In this document: positions 32,371 through 44,367 of the stretch, piece by piece
Layout: the number at the start of each line of letters is the position of its first letter
Position numbering within the stretch: position 1 is the first letter of the stretch
Assembly: GCA_916610825.1 (NCBI GenBank)
Contig: OU744453.1
Coordinates: 2,610,724-2,674,723 of the forward strand
Direction: 5' to 3'
DNA from: Haliclystus octoradiatus
Taxonomy: Eukaryota > Cnidaria > Staurozoa > Stauromedusae > Haliclystidae
DNA: 64,000 bases
Program-made: the position numbers and the translations under genes
Notes under the pieces: generated by a model
Seen by the model: the letters and a program-made list of their open reading frames with translations, nothing else
Told to the model about the DNA's origin: nothing
The model's database searches: none

Positions 32371-35261
32371 CGACTTTGTTGTTTTAAGGAGCAGCATCTT
32401 GGCTAACTTTCGATACGACATCAACTTAAATTAAGCTTAGAATAAAATTAACCATCAATTTCTGTCATGCCTTCGACAGGCTTCAAATGTCAGGTTTCAG
32501 CATTATGTCAGGCACAGAAACAAGCAAAAGATTTTCCTATTACATTTTGAGTCAAATTTACTAAAGGTTTCATTGGATTTATCTGGGTAATTCGTTAACA
32601 ATACTTTCAGTGTTATATTTGGGAAAATACCAATATTTCAAAATTTCTGTCGAATTTGTTATACGAGTCAATTTTATAGAGGGTCGCCTGTCTATAGTGG
32701 TCACTCTACGTTGTCCTAAGATGAAAAGAATAGGCTATGTAACGACTGTCTGTATACCAAGTAGGCTTGCAATAGGAACAATGAAGACAGAATGATATAT
32801 ATTCGTATCTCCATTCACAGGAAATCAAAACAGAAATGGTGTCCCTAGCTTGTAAGCATGGCTGACATGAACGTTAGAGACTTTTAGGTTTCGCAATGAA
32901 GAAAATACGATGTTTTGAAGTTAATCAAATTTAATTTATCGCAAGTTATTAGGTCCATGATTCTAAGATGGGTCCTCTTTACGTTAGGTTTAAAAAATCA
33001 TAAAAATAATTCAAATTAAAGCATGCAAGGAATCTCATTTAAAAAGTCTAACCGGATATTTAACATGGTTCAAAGTACTAATAATACTCTTACATTCTAA
33101 AACAGAAAATTGATATCAACTTTCGTTTACTTCACCTCAAACTAGTAAGATTGCTTTAATCAAATCAAAAGTAGTAAAAATAGTAATGTAGACTGTGCCG
33201 CCTTATCGAAGGCAACCGTACCACTCCTCTATTTCTATATGAGTGACTTTTCTATAACCGTACCACCCTTGTGTTCTAAGTTGGTACACAGCATGCTAAT
33301 GTTGACCATGTTGAATTATGCGTCCATAACAGGTATAAGCATATGGTACATAGCAGGTGCTCGATCGAATGCCAAACTCAGAGAAATTATTTGTCCACTA
33401 ATTGTCCATGAGTCCATTTGATCATGTGGCCTTGATACCCTTTCCTATGAATGAACAGATATATTTCATTACCATATTTGCTAGCATCGTATATTAAATT
33501 ATAGTGTTAAAATAATTTAGGTAACCTAATTGTTCAAATTCGTTTATAGCCACTATTGGTCTAGAATATTTATTCAATATCTAAAGTAGTAGCCAAAAAA
33601 GTATCTTATAAATGGACCAATAAAATAATTCTGCAAATATACTATTCAAAAGTCTGTACTATATCCTACAATTGAACCAGAATTTTTACAGTACATTAAT
33701 GTATTGCTACTAAGGGGTCTTTTTGCAATATAAGATGAACTTGCAGAGGCCTACAGTATGAATTTGAAGGGCATAATTGACAACTGATTTAAAATGTATG
33801 CAGCATTTAGATAAATCATGAAAGTAATCACAATCCCTGTTAAAGTTCTATAACTGCTGAAGCTTATATCTTGAATCTTATATCAAGCTTAAATCTTATA
33901 TATATGTAGCCTATACCATGTGATTGTGCATGTTTAAAGATGAATTATTTTGTATAAGTAGGTCTAAAAACACATGTATGTAGCCTAATCAAAATCATTA
34001 AATGGAATGTAAGGTCTATTGACGAGAATGTTTAGACTTTACACTGCATTATAAATCACAATTAGATTTCAATGATTGATGACATTCAAAACACAGTCAC
34101 AAGCTTGCATGATTCCTGTTTAGTCTACAATTAATGATGAGAACTGTATTCATTCGTAGTCTATCATTTTATTTATAAACAAGAATAACTGTCAACTTTG
34201 TCAAGTGCTAAGCTAAATGGTAATTGCCAATAAATTGAGTGGAATTTTATCATATCTTATTCATAAGCATGCCATATATAATATTTACCTCGGGTTCACG
34301 CCCAGTGAAACATTTTTTCTCGGGAGTGTTGCTTCAGCATCAATAAAATTGTGAAAGGAAAGTGTATCAAACAATTTCGCTTGCTTCACTTCACTGTTCA
34401 GGAAATTGAGCTCAGCTCAGCAAGTTGAAAAACAACTCACTTGTAGACTTCTTCATCCGCATAAATGAAAAAAATGTAGCACAAGCAGCTCATTGTATGT
34501 ATGGTATTTCATTTGTTATTTACTAAATATATCCACTAAGGAAAATATATAAACTTCCTTAAAAATCGCCATGTTGAAATTGTTCAACATTCAATCAGAG
34601 ACTGGGTTCTAACTGCTGTTGCTAGGCAATTGGGTCCGTCTCAAAAGTTTGGTCTATCTCAATTCGTCGGTGTTTCAGAACCTCACGCAACTACATGAAT
34701 AAGAGATCGGACGGACCAAACTTGAGTTGGACGTAAAGATCTGGACGCACTAAACTCTACCACACGAGCTAATCCTCCTTCGAAATCAAAATCAAAAGTA
34801 GGAACACAAGTTATTCTTGATGTTTGTAATATGATAATGAGCTAGAAATAGTATTCAATGTTTATTATATTCAATAAAAACAACCAATTTTTATTGAAAT
34901 TGAAATTGACATCAAGCAAAAATAAAAACATTAGTAATAATATTACGCTATACTTTTAAGTTTTCTTTTCGTCCAGTATTTCATTGTCAAATAAATCAAG
35001 AATTTTGTTTTCATCTTGAAATGAAGAAATCATTTACGTTGTAATTTATGCTGTAATAAATGTATATAATTATGGAATAACAGTGGCATCATCAGCCATC
35101 CAAAGTACTTTTCCAGAAGAGATGTCACATACCGATATCGTACAGCTGCTTACAATGGTCAAGGGAGTGTCAATCATACACATGTAACATATTATTTGCA
35201 TTTAGACTTTTCAGAATTCAAACGCGGAAAAAACATAAACATGGTTAACTCCGAAACCGGA
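32371..35261. other. Non-coding interval
   Basis: I see no supported gene. Short open frames at 32610 and 33239 have no family resemblance or splice context. Near 34634-34735 there is a weak inverted pair (TCTCAAAAGTTTGGTCT and GGACCAAACTTGAGTT). The TAGGCC/GTAGCC words common elsewhere in this genome recur at 33900-34000. Confidence 0.5.
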
Positions 35262-35366
35262 ATTATGGGTCAAATGCAATCCTACTCCGGATCTAGAATA
35301 ATTTCATACAAACTCATCTACAAATTCTGAAAAAGGGTTAGTTTATCAATCCAAAATTAAAGACCA
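35262..35366. repeat. Dispersed repeat copy
   Basis: This is the second copy of the sequence at 30931-31036. The downstream 30 bases (AGAATGACCAGCAGCCTTTGC) also recur inverted near 37045-37065. The 930-bp TIR element lies between these two, so it may be nested in a larger inverted-repeat element. Confidence 0.5.
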
Positions 35367-35928
35367 TAGAATGACCAGCAGCCTTTGCATTTTCATGATA
35401 CACAGCCCGCCTTTGCGTCTCCTTTGCACACACACGCGATTTTGAAAAATATTTCGTAAAAAGAACATGGAAGCATCTCTGCCAAGTTATTTATCAACGA
35501 GCTGGTTTGGAAAGTTACAAGAGCAATAGAGGTGGACAAGGAAGGGCTTTTGACGCTTGAATAAATGTGTACCACGAAAATCAATTCACTTGCTACTAGC
35601 GTCATCAGGTGAATTCGTTTTTAAATACGGATACTTTGATCATTGACTCCAAATTATGTAACTTGTAAATACGTAGGCTTCATCTAAAATATTTAATTAG
35701 TTACATACCTATGTATGTTTTATATTGCATTGTTTTCTGTAGTATTTATGCACGTAAAATGTAAAATTTAGAATCATATGAATTTAATTAGTGTTGATTT
35801 GAAAGTACGTTTTATCCAAGTTATTTTGATTTGCGTCAAATTTTTCATACAGTGACTCCCATTCCGCTATTTATTTGTGAGCCATGTACATTTGTTTGCT
35901 ATCTATAGCCACAGACTTTGCGTTTCGA

Positions 35929-36858
35929 CCATAGACATAATAGATATAGACTGCTGATGGCGTTCGAAAAAGGGCTTAAAACGTAGCACCTATGGGGATC
36001 CATAATAGCTGACCCATGCTCCCAAAGTGGAGGGGAATGCAGTGTTTTGACCCAATATTGTTGTTAGAAAATAAAAGAATAGATGAACCGGATTATTTCG
36101 AGCTACTTTTAAAGCAATTAAATATGATTGAAATTAACAGTTTTGTTGTGTATCACTCAATTTCGAATCAAATCCGCTAAATTATTTTATCAAATTTTCA
36201 CTGAAATATCCCAATTTTGTAAGTAGGAATATCGCTGCTTTTGTAACAATAAGACATCAAAATTTCAGAGTTTGCTCAGATTTAACATGTATTAATCATC
36301 CAAGCTGTATTTACCGGACAAGGTTCATGTTTACTGCTGGTTACAGCAAAGCACATGACGCAGAATGAGCGTAGAAAAGTTGATATTGAAACAATAACAA
36401 ACAAATTCCAATAATGCTACAAAAATTTTCAAATTTAATTCACCAAATATCCAAATATTTTACACCCCGTAGTGATAATAGTTATAGAGCCTAAGATTGA
36501 GGAAGATAGCCACAAATTAAGCCTCATAACCAGCAGTACCATCGCAAAACAAGCGTAGCGGATAGATACCAATTAATATCAAAATATGCAATTTTTTATT
36601 ATAATCAATGTTTCCGTAGCATTAAAACCATATTAAAAATGTTCAAAAGCAAGAGAAATAGATATATGCAGCGATTTAAATCAATCCAAACACTTTGTGC
36701 TAACTTCAAATACCAAATTGTATTGGAATTTAGACTTTTGCGGTCAGTTTACAACATACAACTGTAACTTTTGGGCGCACGTGTCTACCATTTTGGCTGC
36801 CCATGAGTGCCACGCGTCACATGACCTCATCAGCGGTCTATATCTATTATGTCTATGG
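35929..36858. mobile_element. 930-bp non-autonomous DNA transposon with terminal inverted repeats
   Basis: The left end, CCATAGACATAATAG..., is the exact reverse complement of the right end for 23 bases. After a two-base difference the match continues through GCTGATG/CATCAGC. Both ends are flanked by TTTCGA (35923-35928 and 36859-36864), a plausible 6-bp target duplication. The interior has no long open frame; the frame at 36697-36972 runs across the right terminus and is not a transposase. The superfamily is not assignable from these data. Confidence 0.8.
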
Positions 36859-36884
36859 TTTCGACAAATAAAAATTAAGATTTA

Positions 36885-37020
36885 TCCAAAATTGAAATTG
36901 ATAAACCAGACTATTTTCTCGAGCTTTCTGCCGTGTCTTTCCGTAGCAACAGCCACGAGGACAATCCTCTGACGAGGGCGCTGATGTCACTTTCCAGAGG
37001 ATTAGCCTCGTTTCTTATAG
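36885..37020. repeat. Dispersed repeat, pair of about 26985-27130
   Basis: GCCACGAGGACAATCCTCTGACGAGGGCGCTGATG here resembles GCCACGAAGACAGCACTCTGACGTAAGCGCTGATT at 27065-27100 in gene A's second intron. Weaker similarity runs on both sides (CTATTTTCTC, CTCGTTTTC). It is in the same orientation and of an unknown family. Confidence 0.45.
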
Positions 37021-37134
37021 AATCAAAACAACAAAACAGAGCAAAGGTTGCTGGTCATTCGAAACTCTTTAAAATGTATATCCCGGATAATGGGAGATTG
37101 CTTTTTTAGATAGAGAAACATCTTCTATTTGTAC

Positions 37135-37398
37135 ATGATCTTCTTTTGTTTTTACTTTTCGCGATCATTTCTCCTTCCAAAATGCAGTCAAAGCGACGAT
37201 TCTCCTTCAGTCATGGTCTCCTTCGCTAAGGAGTCAGAAATGAGATGTGCGCATGCGTGCATGTCTAATCAGTGTAAAGTGTGTTTTGTCACTACCAGTC
37301 ACGTGCAGAATTTGCACTACAGTAAAAGACGGAAAATCGATGTATTATTGGTATATCTGTCTTCAAATCCAGCTATATATTATGGGGAAAAGTCGTAG
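37135..37398 (+). pseudogene. Possible PAN/apple-like exon remnant
   Basis: From the ATG at 37135 a hydrophobic leader (MIFFCFYFSRSFLL) is followed by a Cys and then by ESEMRCAHACMSNQCK. The latter resembles the central C-x3-C-x4-C of a PAN domain and the FLCAEKC pattern of gene D. Downstream, the frame loses the expected Cys-x-Leu strand, and no clear donor follows. Related but broken sequence lies inverted at 43360-44250. The PAN reading is an inference from cysteine spacing only. Confidence 0.3.
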
Positions 37399-37437
37399 AC
37401 TATATTATATCGAATACTTTTTAATATTATAGCGAAT

Positions 37438-39650
37438 CCCTTAAAAATCATTATACTAATTCTAACAAAATTTATAATAAATTGCTTCGGAAATCCAAAA
37501 CTTTGTACTGGACTTCTTTTTACCAATGTTACAAATCAGACGCAAAGAAAATGTGGCAAGCCACCAATCAATTATTAAATCGGAAGAAAAAATGCAATCG
37601 ATACCCTTCTTTCTTCAACATTGATAATAGAAAAATTGCTGACAAATCAACCATTGCTAATAGTTTTAACTCTTTTTTCGCTACAATAGGACAAAATCTT
37701 ATTAATCAACATCAAGCAAATACCGACTTTTCTCAACATCTGCCGGTGGGAGTAAACTGTAAATTCAGTTTTAAGTTTGTAACAGCTAATTCTGTAGATA
37801 AAATTATTTCAAGAATGCAGAACAAAAGCAGCACTGGCCTAAAGTCAATCAAAGATCCTTTGATTTTTCCATTAACCTACCTGATCAATCTGTCAATTAA
37901 ATCCGGTTACGTACCGTGCTAAAGTATTACCATTATTTAAAGCAGGAGATAAACACAACTTTTCAAATTACAGGCCGATTTCAATCCTTCCCACTTTTTC
38001 AAAGGTCCTAGAACGTGTTATATACAATCAGCTCTATACATATTTTTCAGATAATTTTTTATCCAAATTTCAATTTGGTTTCCGCAAATTCCACAATCCA
38101 GTTCATTGTATTTCGAATTTTCTAAACAATCATTTCAAAACTTCTAATGAAAAATATCATGTTGGCCTTTTCTTGGATCTCAAAAAAGCTTTTGATACTG
38201 TGTCTCATGACATATTACTTTCAAAATTGTCGCACTACGGTTTGGATGATATGTCGCTACTATGGTTTGATAATTATTTGAAAGATCGCTCTCAATATTT
38301 GTTTTTTGATGGCACTACGTCAACCCTGCCGTGTAAGATTCCTTGTGGTGTACCACAGGGTAGTATCTTAGGCCCACTTTTGTTTTTAATATTCATAAAT
38401 GACCTTCCTCTTTGTACAAAATTTGATGTCAACCTTTTGGCTGATGACACTACTTTGCAGTTAGCTGGAAATGATATTGTCATCTTTGAAATTGATGTTA
38501 AATAGGAACTAAGTCGTGTTGCTGAATGGTTTGCTGCAAATAAACTTACCCTAAATGCTGGGAAGTGCAAATTTATTCTCTTTGGAAATGTGAAATTCGA
38601 AAATTTTAAAATTTGTATTGGAAATCAATTATTAGAACGTTGTGGCACAGATTTCAAAACAAAAGCTGTGAAATTTCTTGGAGTATTTATAGACAACAAA
38701 TTAAATTGGCGCGCTCACATCGACCATGTGCAAATAAAATTACGATAAAGCATCTATTCTATTATTCGGATTAAAAACTATTTAAATTTCAATCACAAAC
38801 TGCAGATATACAATGCCATTGTAAAACCGCATCTAGAATATGCACTGGAAATCTGGGGAAATAGTGCACAAATTAAGCCCTTAATGGTACTGCAAAAAAC
38901 ATGTGTCAGGGTAATTATGTCCAAGCCAAAGCTCACACATTCTGAGCCCCTATTTAAAAATTTACAACTTTTGAAAATAGATGATTTATACATTGTAAAA
39001 TTTTTCGCACTGCTGCACTCAGTCATCAAAAACAAATGACCAATTTCAATGTCTGCCATCTTTAAATTTCAACAAAAACATCGCCGACAAAACAATGTTT
39101 TCATTGTACCGTTTGCCAGATCTTCTATGCTACAATGTTTACTTCCGTATCATTTCCCAGCCTTGTGGAATTCTTTCGATTTTGACTTGCAGCTACCGAT
39201 CTCTAGTTTCATTAAGAATCTTAAAAAACATCTGATTGGAAAATACTGCACAACTTGTTGTGAACGGAACTGCTACATATGCGAAGCTTGTTTAACCTAA
39301 TTTCCAATATTTTGTTACTCTTTTCTGAGCTTTTTCTTTTATTTTGAAATAGTGTTTCTAAAACCTGTACTCAATTATTAATGTATTAGTATAGAAAATG
39401 CTAAGCCTAAAAAAAAATGTATTGATTTATTCTTTATTATTATCTTTCATTAGTGTATTCAAAGTTACAGTACTTTATATGGAAACATTATATTACTGTG
39501 AAACAATATATATTGTAACTATAGGGTCACCCAAACAAACAAGCAGATTTGCTTAAGGGTTGATCCTGGTCATAAATTCATAGCATTTGTAATATATTTC
39601 TGCTTTTATGATCAAATATATATCACATCACATCACATCATATGGCATTA
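37438..39650 (+). mobile_element. Degenerate L2/CR1-like LINE: reverse transcriptase to 3' end
   Basis: The pieces read in order: LLRKSKTLYWTSFYQCYK at the 5' side; after a one-base shift near 37920, KVLPLFKAGDKHNFSNYRPI and FGFRKFHNP; then LDLKKAFDTVSHDILLSKL, GVPQGSILGPLLFLIF and a LADD active site in place of the usual FADD. The thumb region follows (FLGVFIDNKLNW, HLEYALEIWG) and a C-terminal FPALWNSF segment ends at 39300. In-frame stops fall at 38503, near 38746 and near 39037. The 3' tail ends around TATATATCACATCACATCAC. The endonuclease half is missing, so the copy is 5' truncated and dead. Confidence 0.9.
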
Positions 39651-40430
39651 TGATATGTATTTGTACATTCAATGGGCCTGTTGCTTAACGAAAAGCTTTG
39701 CTTTCTTGGCGAAGTGATGGCCACGCCATTTTGTATGCTACGATGGTCAGCTCGCTGTTTATAACTCCGCGTGCTTGAATTATCACATATTCAGACCAAC
39801 TTGAAGAAGTTATTTTCACTGTTACAATCATGTGCAGTCATTAAAGTCACCATCTTAATAAAACTGCTGCCAATTTGAATATTATCAGCCTTGTGTTGTG
39901 GGTGTTTGACCACTGTCGCTGTTAGAACACGGAAACGCAAATTCATTTCTACAATTTCCTGTCACGGTGCAGTTGGTAGGTCAGAAAAACTGTTGTTTCT
40001 GTTTTATTTACCTACATAATTATAGCTGTAGGGTATGTCTACAGTACTACTACATTACTAATGTAGCAATTGTTTTCTGATGAATTTTGTTGAATTGAAC
40101 GACGACGCTGACCCAGCTGTGTTCATTCACATTTAGTCAGACTGAATTCATGCTGTGAAATATACATTCTATGCATGAACGTGTAAATTGTTAGCATAAT
40201 GCTTAAAACAATCATTATTGTCTTTGTATTGATAAACAAAAATGTCGACCCGGCTGTTTTGTTAATCTACTGACATTTTATACAATTATGTAATGCATTT
40301 TAAATGTGACTTGCATTTGTATTCATTGAACGAACTACTGACTCAGCAATTTTAGTATTATTTCCAAGGCTATTTGACAGCCTGTAAGCCACAATCGTAG
40401 AAGCTCCAGCTCCAGTCTATTACCCTTGCG
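39651..40430. other. Non-coding interval with weak repeats
   Basis: No gene is seen. Words such as GACGCTGACCCAGCTGTG, GTCGACCCGGCTGTTTTG and GAACTACTGACTCAGCAATTTT recur at spacings of about 100-140 bases between 40090 and 40360. They may be a badly decayed start of the tandem repeat to the right. Confidence 0.35.
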
Positions 40431-42000
40431 TGTCATACTTATTTTGTATTTTGGCAAAGTAAATGATCAATCTAATTAAGGGAATAAATAGGCAGCAATT
40501 GAGCATGATTATTATGCGTACCCCAGTGTATTGAAGAGAATGTGCTACTTTTGAATCACTTGTGGGGCTTATATACTAGCAACCTGCTATAGTATTGTAT
40601 TGCTATATCGCAATACTTAACACAATTGTTGTGAAGAAAACATTCAATGTTTTAGCTGCTCATCTACGGTCATAAATACCAATGATGTATTATATTTGAA
40701 ACGTGAGAAGCATGATGAGGTTTATTTTAGCAACCTGCTATTTATTATATTGCTTTATTGCAATATATGACCGAATCGATGATAGAAAACATGGAATGCT
40801 TTAGCTGCAGTCATACATGCCAACTGATGCATTATAATAACATGACACATGTGCAGCACAATGAGGTCTATACTGGCAACCTGCTGACATAGTAATAGTA
40901 TCACATTGTTTCCTTGCCATACTCAGAAAAATTGATGCCAGAAAGCATACAATGTTATAGTTGCCGTCATACTTACCAATGAGGTATTGTTATAAATATG
41001 ACAGATATGCAACGCAATGAAGCTTATACTGGTAACCTGCTATAGTATCACATTGCTTCATTGAAATACTGAGTGCAATCAACGCTGCAAAACAATGTTT
41101 TAGCTGATGTCAATTGTTATATATGCCAATGATGGATAAAATAACATGACACATATGCAGCACAGCGAGGTCTATACTGGCAACCTGCTATAGTATCACA
41201 TTACTCCATTGCCATACTCAGCAAATTTGATGCAAGAAAATACTTATATGACATAATGCAGCTCAGTGGGGCTTTACTAGCAACCTGCTATAGTATCACA
41301 TTGCTTCATTGCAATCCCCAATGGAATTGATGCCAGAAAACATACAATGTTTTAGTTGCTGTCATACTTACTGATGGGGTATTATTATAAATATGACACA
41401 CATGCAACACGATGAGGCTTATACTTGCAACCTGCAATAGTATCATACTGTTTCATTGCAATGACTAACCACAATGATTGTGAGAAAACATATCATGTTT
41501 TAGCTGATGTCATACATACCAATGATGTATAATTATAATATGACATCACACAGCACAATATGGTTTGTACTGGCAATCTGCTATATTATCACATAGCTTT
41601 ATTGTGATCCTCAATACAATTAATTCGAAAAAACATGCAATGTTTTTGCTTCTGTCGGAAATACCAACTATATTATTAATGTATTTTTTGATAATGATTA
41701 ATAATTATGTCACACATGCAGCAGCACAAGAGCTTATATGCTATACAGGTAACCTGTAACATTACATTGCTTCATTGTTCACTCAACCTTTTAATGCTAA
41801 TTTAAAGCTTTTGAGGTTAAGCTGTTGTCATATTATTGCAATCTGCTATAGTATCAAATATGCTTCATTGTTTACCATGGATACTGCTCATATGAAAAGC
41901 CTCTTGTTTATGATGATGTTGATTCTATCAATATGAACTATAGAATACTGGCAACCTGCTATATAATGTATGCATTTTACATAGGTTCATCTGTACTATC
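40431..42000. repeat. Diverged tandem repeat, period about 148 bp, roughly 11 copies
   Basis: The word CAACCTGCTATAGTATCACATTGCTTCATTG recurs near 40580, 40731, 40877, 41033, 41181, 41281, 41428, 41574, 41750, 41839 and 41952. Intervals are mostly 146-156, with shorter ones from deletions. Within a unit, ACATACAATGTTTTAGCTG, GTCATACATACCAATGATG and ATGACACATATGCAGCACA follow in fixed order. Copies are strongly diverged and have indels, unlike the 179-bp satellite. There is no coding signal. Confidence 0.85.
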
Positions 42001-43355
42001 TAAAATCGATAGTGGAAACAAAACTTGTACTCCTATCTATTCTTTCTGTTTGACATATTTGTGAGAATGCAAAAATTCGAATACTAAGAACAAAAATCAA
42101 ATACTTGCTGTTCAAATCTTTTGCATCCTGCATCAGAATCAGCATTGTGTGGCCTTATTGCCAAAACAGTACCCCTATGGAAAGCTCACAACCACACAAC
42201 TATTAAAATAATAATGCTATTGTTACGACTGATATTGCAACCTGCAAAATGTCGTCACAATTGTTGAACACTCATGTGGAATGTGCATGGTACTTTTTAA
42301 CAAAAAAGGTAAACTACCTTATTTTATACTCCTTAGTGTTTAATACACAGAGGTATAAACGAGCTTACTTGCAATCTGCGCCTATGCGATTGCTTTGTGA
42401 AATGGGACAGATCCTGCATTATTTCAACACCCATTCGATGTTCACACCGCAAACTAGTTAAGGGTATGCTACCAGCATAATCCTTTTACAGCCTTCTATA
42501 GATTCTTACTTTGTTGCCGTATCATATTATGATAATGATTAGCATGATATAATTTGGATCCATTGGTATGGCTGTATGTTTGCTGCTCAATACAAATACA
42601 GGATCATAATCACTCTAGCACATAATGTGTACATAGAAGCACTGGCTTTACCTGTACTATAGATTTCTGAAATTTGGGAAAGTTCCATTGCATAAAGATC
42701 ACTGTGTTTTTGCAAAAACCAAATGCAGCTGCTGATGCTCTGCTGGTGCAGTTTTTTGTTTAAAGTGGTTTCTTGAATCTTGCTGGTATTTTGCAATTTG
42801 TTTTGCAAAATTTCAGGGGGAAGTGACACAATATTGCTAAGATACGATTTAAGTCAAACTTGACGCAATAATTACAGTGTTATGCAAAAACCGATGCTTA
42901 TAACAACGATGTTGAGCAAGGTCCCTACTTTACTGGATCATTTGCACCTATGCAAATTGCTTGTCGGAAAATAGGCTTAGCTAAAACCAGAAGTCTATCG
43001 ACATATCCTGGTATTTCAAGTTATGAATAAGCTACTCTGCAGACCCTGTGAACAATGTAGCTGGATATTCGTAATGAATTTAATTTGATTCGACAAAGAT
43101 ATCAATTGTTAATTTGTTATCCATTATTTTACCACTCTTAATGAATTACATTTCTATTACATGGTAAATATACCTTCTATACAGTGATAGGTATGTCAAC
43201 ACAGATTTGACAAGCATTGGTATTACAACACTAAGTATAGTGTCTCAACACAAAGCAGCAAAGTACTCTATATATATTGAATTAGGTACGATTTCCGTGC
43301 TCTTATAATCTGTTCCTGGTTCTTAATTCGCAACTCTCGCTCTTTGAAGTCTCAT
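42001..43355. other. Non-coding interval
   Basis: Open frames at 42249-42461 and 42829-42587 have no recognisable motif or splice support. A stray GCAACCTGCA at 42238 is a last trace of the 148-bp repeat. Confidence 0.45.
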
Positions 43356-44260
43356 TTCTGACTCCTTAGCGAAGGAGACCATGACCGAAGGAGAATTTAA
43401 AATCAAACGAGACTTACCTGTAAGTTGAAGTTTGATAGTAATTCTCTGAGGTCATGGTCCTGAGCTAAGGAGTCACCCTCCCTATTGGAAATATGATGAC
43501 TTATACATCTATTTATGGGACCCTCCCTTGATGTTGCGAGAGCTGCTCACGCTGTAAAGACTGATTAGACATGCACACATGCGCACATCTCATTTCTGAC
43601 TCCTTAGCTCAGGACCATGACCTCGGAGAATTACTATCAAACTTAAACTTACAGGTAAGTCTCGTTTAATTTTAAATTTTGGGTTAATTTTGTGTCTCAC
43701 TCATTTTCCTCGAACAGGAACCTGTTATTTTCAACAAAAGAGTTTACACCGGAAAATAACCTAAACTATTTACTTATTTGTCTCTAAATAAAAAACCGCT
43801 AAAACAAATGAAAATCTGTTTTCCGAATGAAATTTTCAACGTTCAGCTGAAGATTTAGAGCTATATTTGATCAATATTCAAGATCCAGGTAAAGAGATAT
43901 AAGCCTCTAAAGTAAAAAGTTTTAGTTATTCATTTTTCTCACTCAAGTGCTCACACGATCAACACCTCTTTGCAACTTCTTCTAAGCATAGTCGCATAGT
44001 TGATGCGTATTAAAAATAGTCACACATCTTCAATAACCAGCAGCGATAAACTTTAGTCTTTTTTCAGGTGTAAACTCTCTTGTGGAAAATAAGTGGGCTC
44101 CTGTTCAAGGAAAAAGAGTGAGAGACAAAAACGTAACTTTGATTGCATTTTTGAAGGGGAAATGCTAGCGGAAAGTAAAATTACAAGAAGAACATGTACT
44201 AATAGAAAATGTTTCTCTATATAAACAAGCAATCTCCCAATATCCGGGATATACACATTA
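43356..44260 (-). pseudogene. Inverted, rearranged fragments of the 37.1-kb PAN-like sequence
   Basis: Read on the minus strand, about 44260-44140 matches 37075-37205: ATATCCCGGATA..GGGAGATTGCTT, AGAAACAT, then a leader that here hits a stop after four codons. About 43640-43564 repeats the AAGGAGTCAGAAATGAGATGTGCGCATG block, as does 43395-43350. The plus strand at 43690-43765 is an inverted copy of 44140-44055 (AACAGGA..C, TTTACACC). The cluster has been inverted and duplicated internally. None of the pieces keeps a full open frame. Confidence 0.4.
43396..43676. repeat. Foldback with 80-bp arms
   Basis: The arms at 43396-43475 and 43597-43676 are reverse complements with a few mismatches and enclose a 121-base loop. 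The right arm carries CTTACAGGTAAGTCTCG, which contains both an acceptor-like ACAG and a consensus GTAAGT donor. The left arm has the complement. The loop contains part of the PAN-like block. Confidence 0.75.
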
Positions 44261-44353
44261 AACAAACATGGAAAGACGAAAAAGTAAATTAACATAATCA
44301 AAAATACCTAACCATTAACCAACTATAAAAGTTCTGTTTTAAAATGTCCAGAC

Positions 44354-44367
44354 AATGTTCAACTTTG
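44354..44367. repeat. Left copy of the 14-bp target-site duplication of the Penelope pair
   Basis: AATGTTCAACTTTG abuts the outer end of the left inverted arm. The same 14 bases occur at 48840-48853. In copy A of the host segment the matching site (near 31105-31120, TCTTCAACTTT) is single and uninterrupted. This indicates an empty-site counterpart. Confidence 0.8.

Noticed and set aside
38292-38570. Minus-strand 92-codon ORF
   Set aside because: It is antisense to the LINE reverse transcriptase frame, which has the recognisable motifs.
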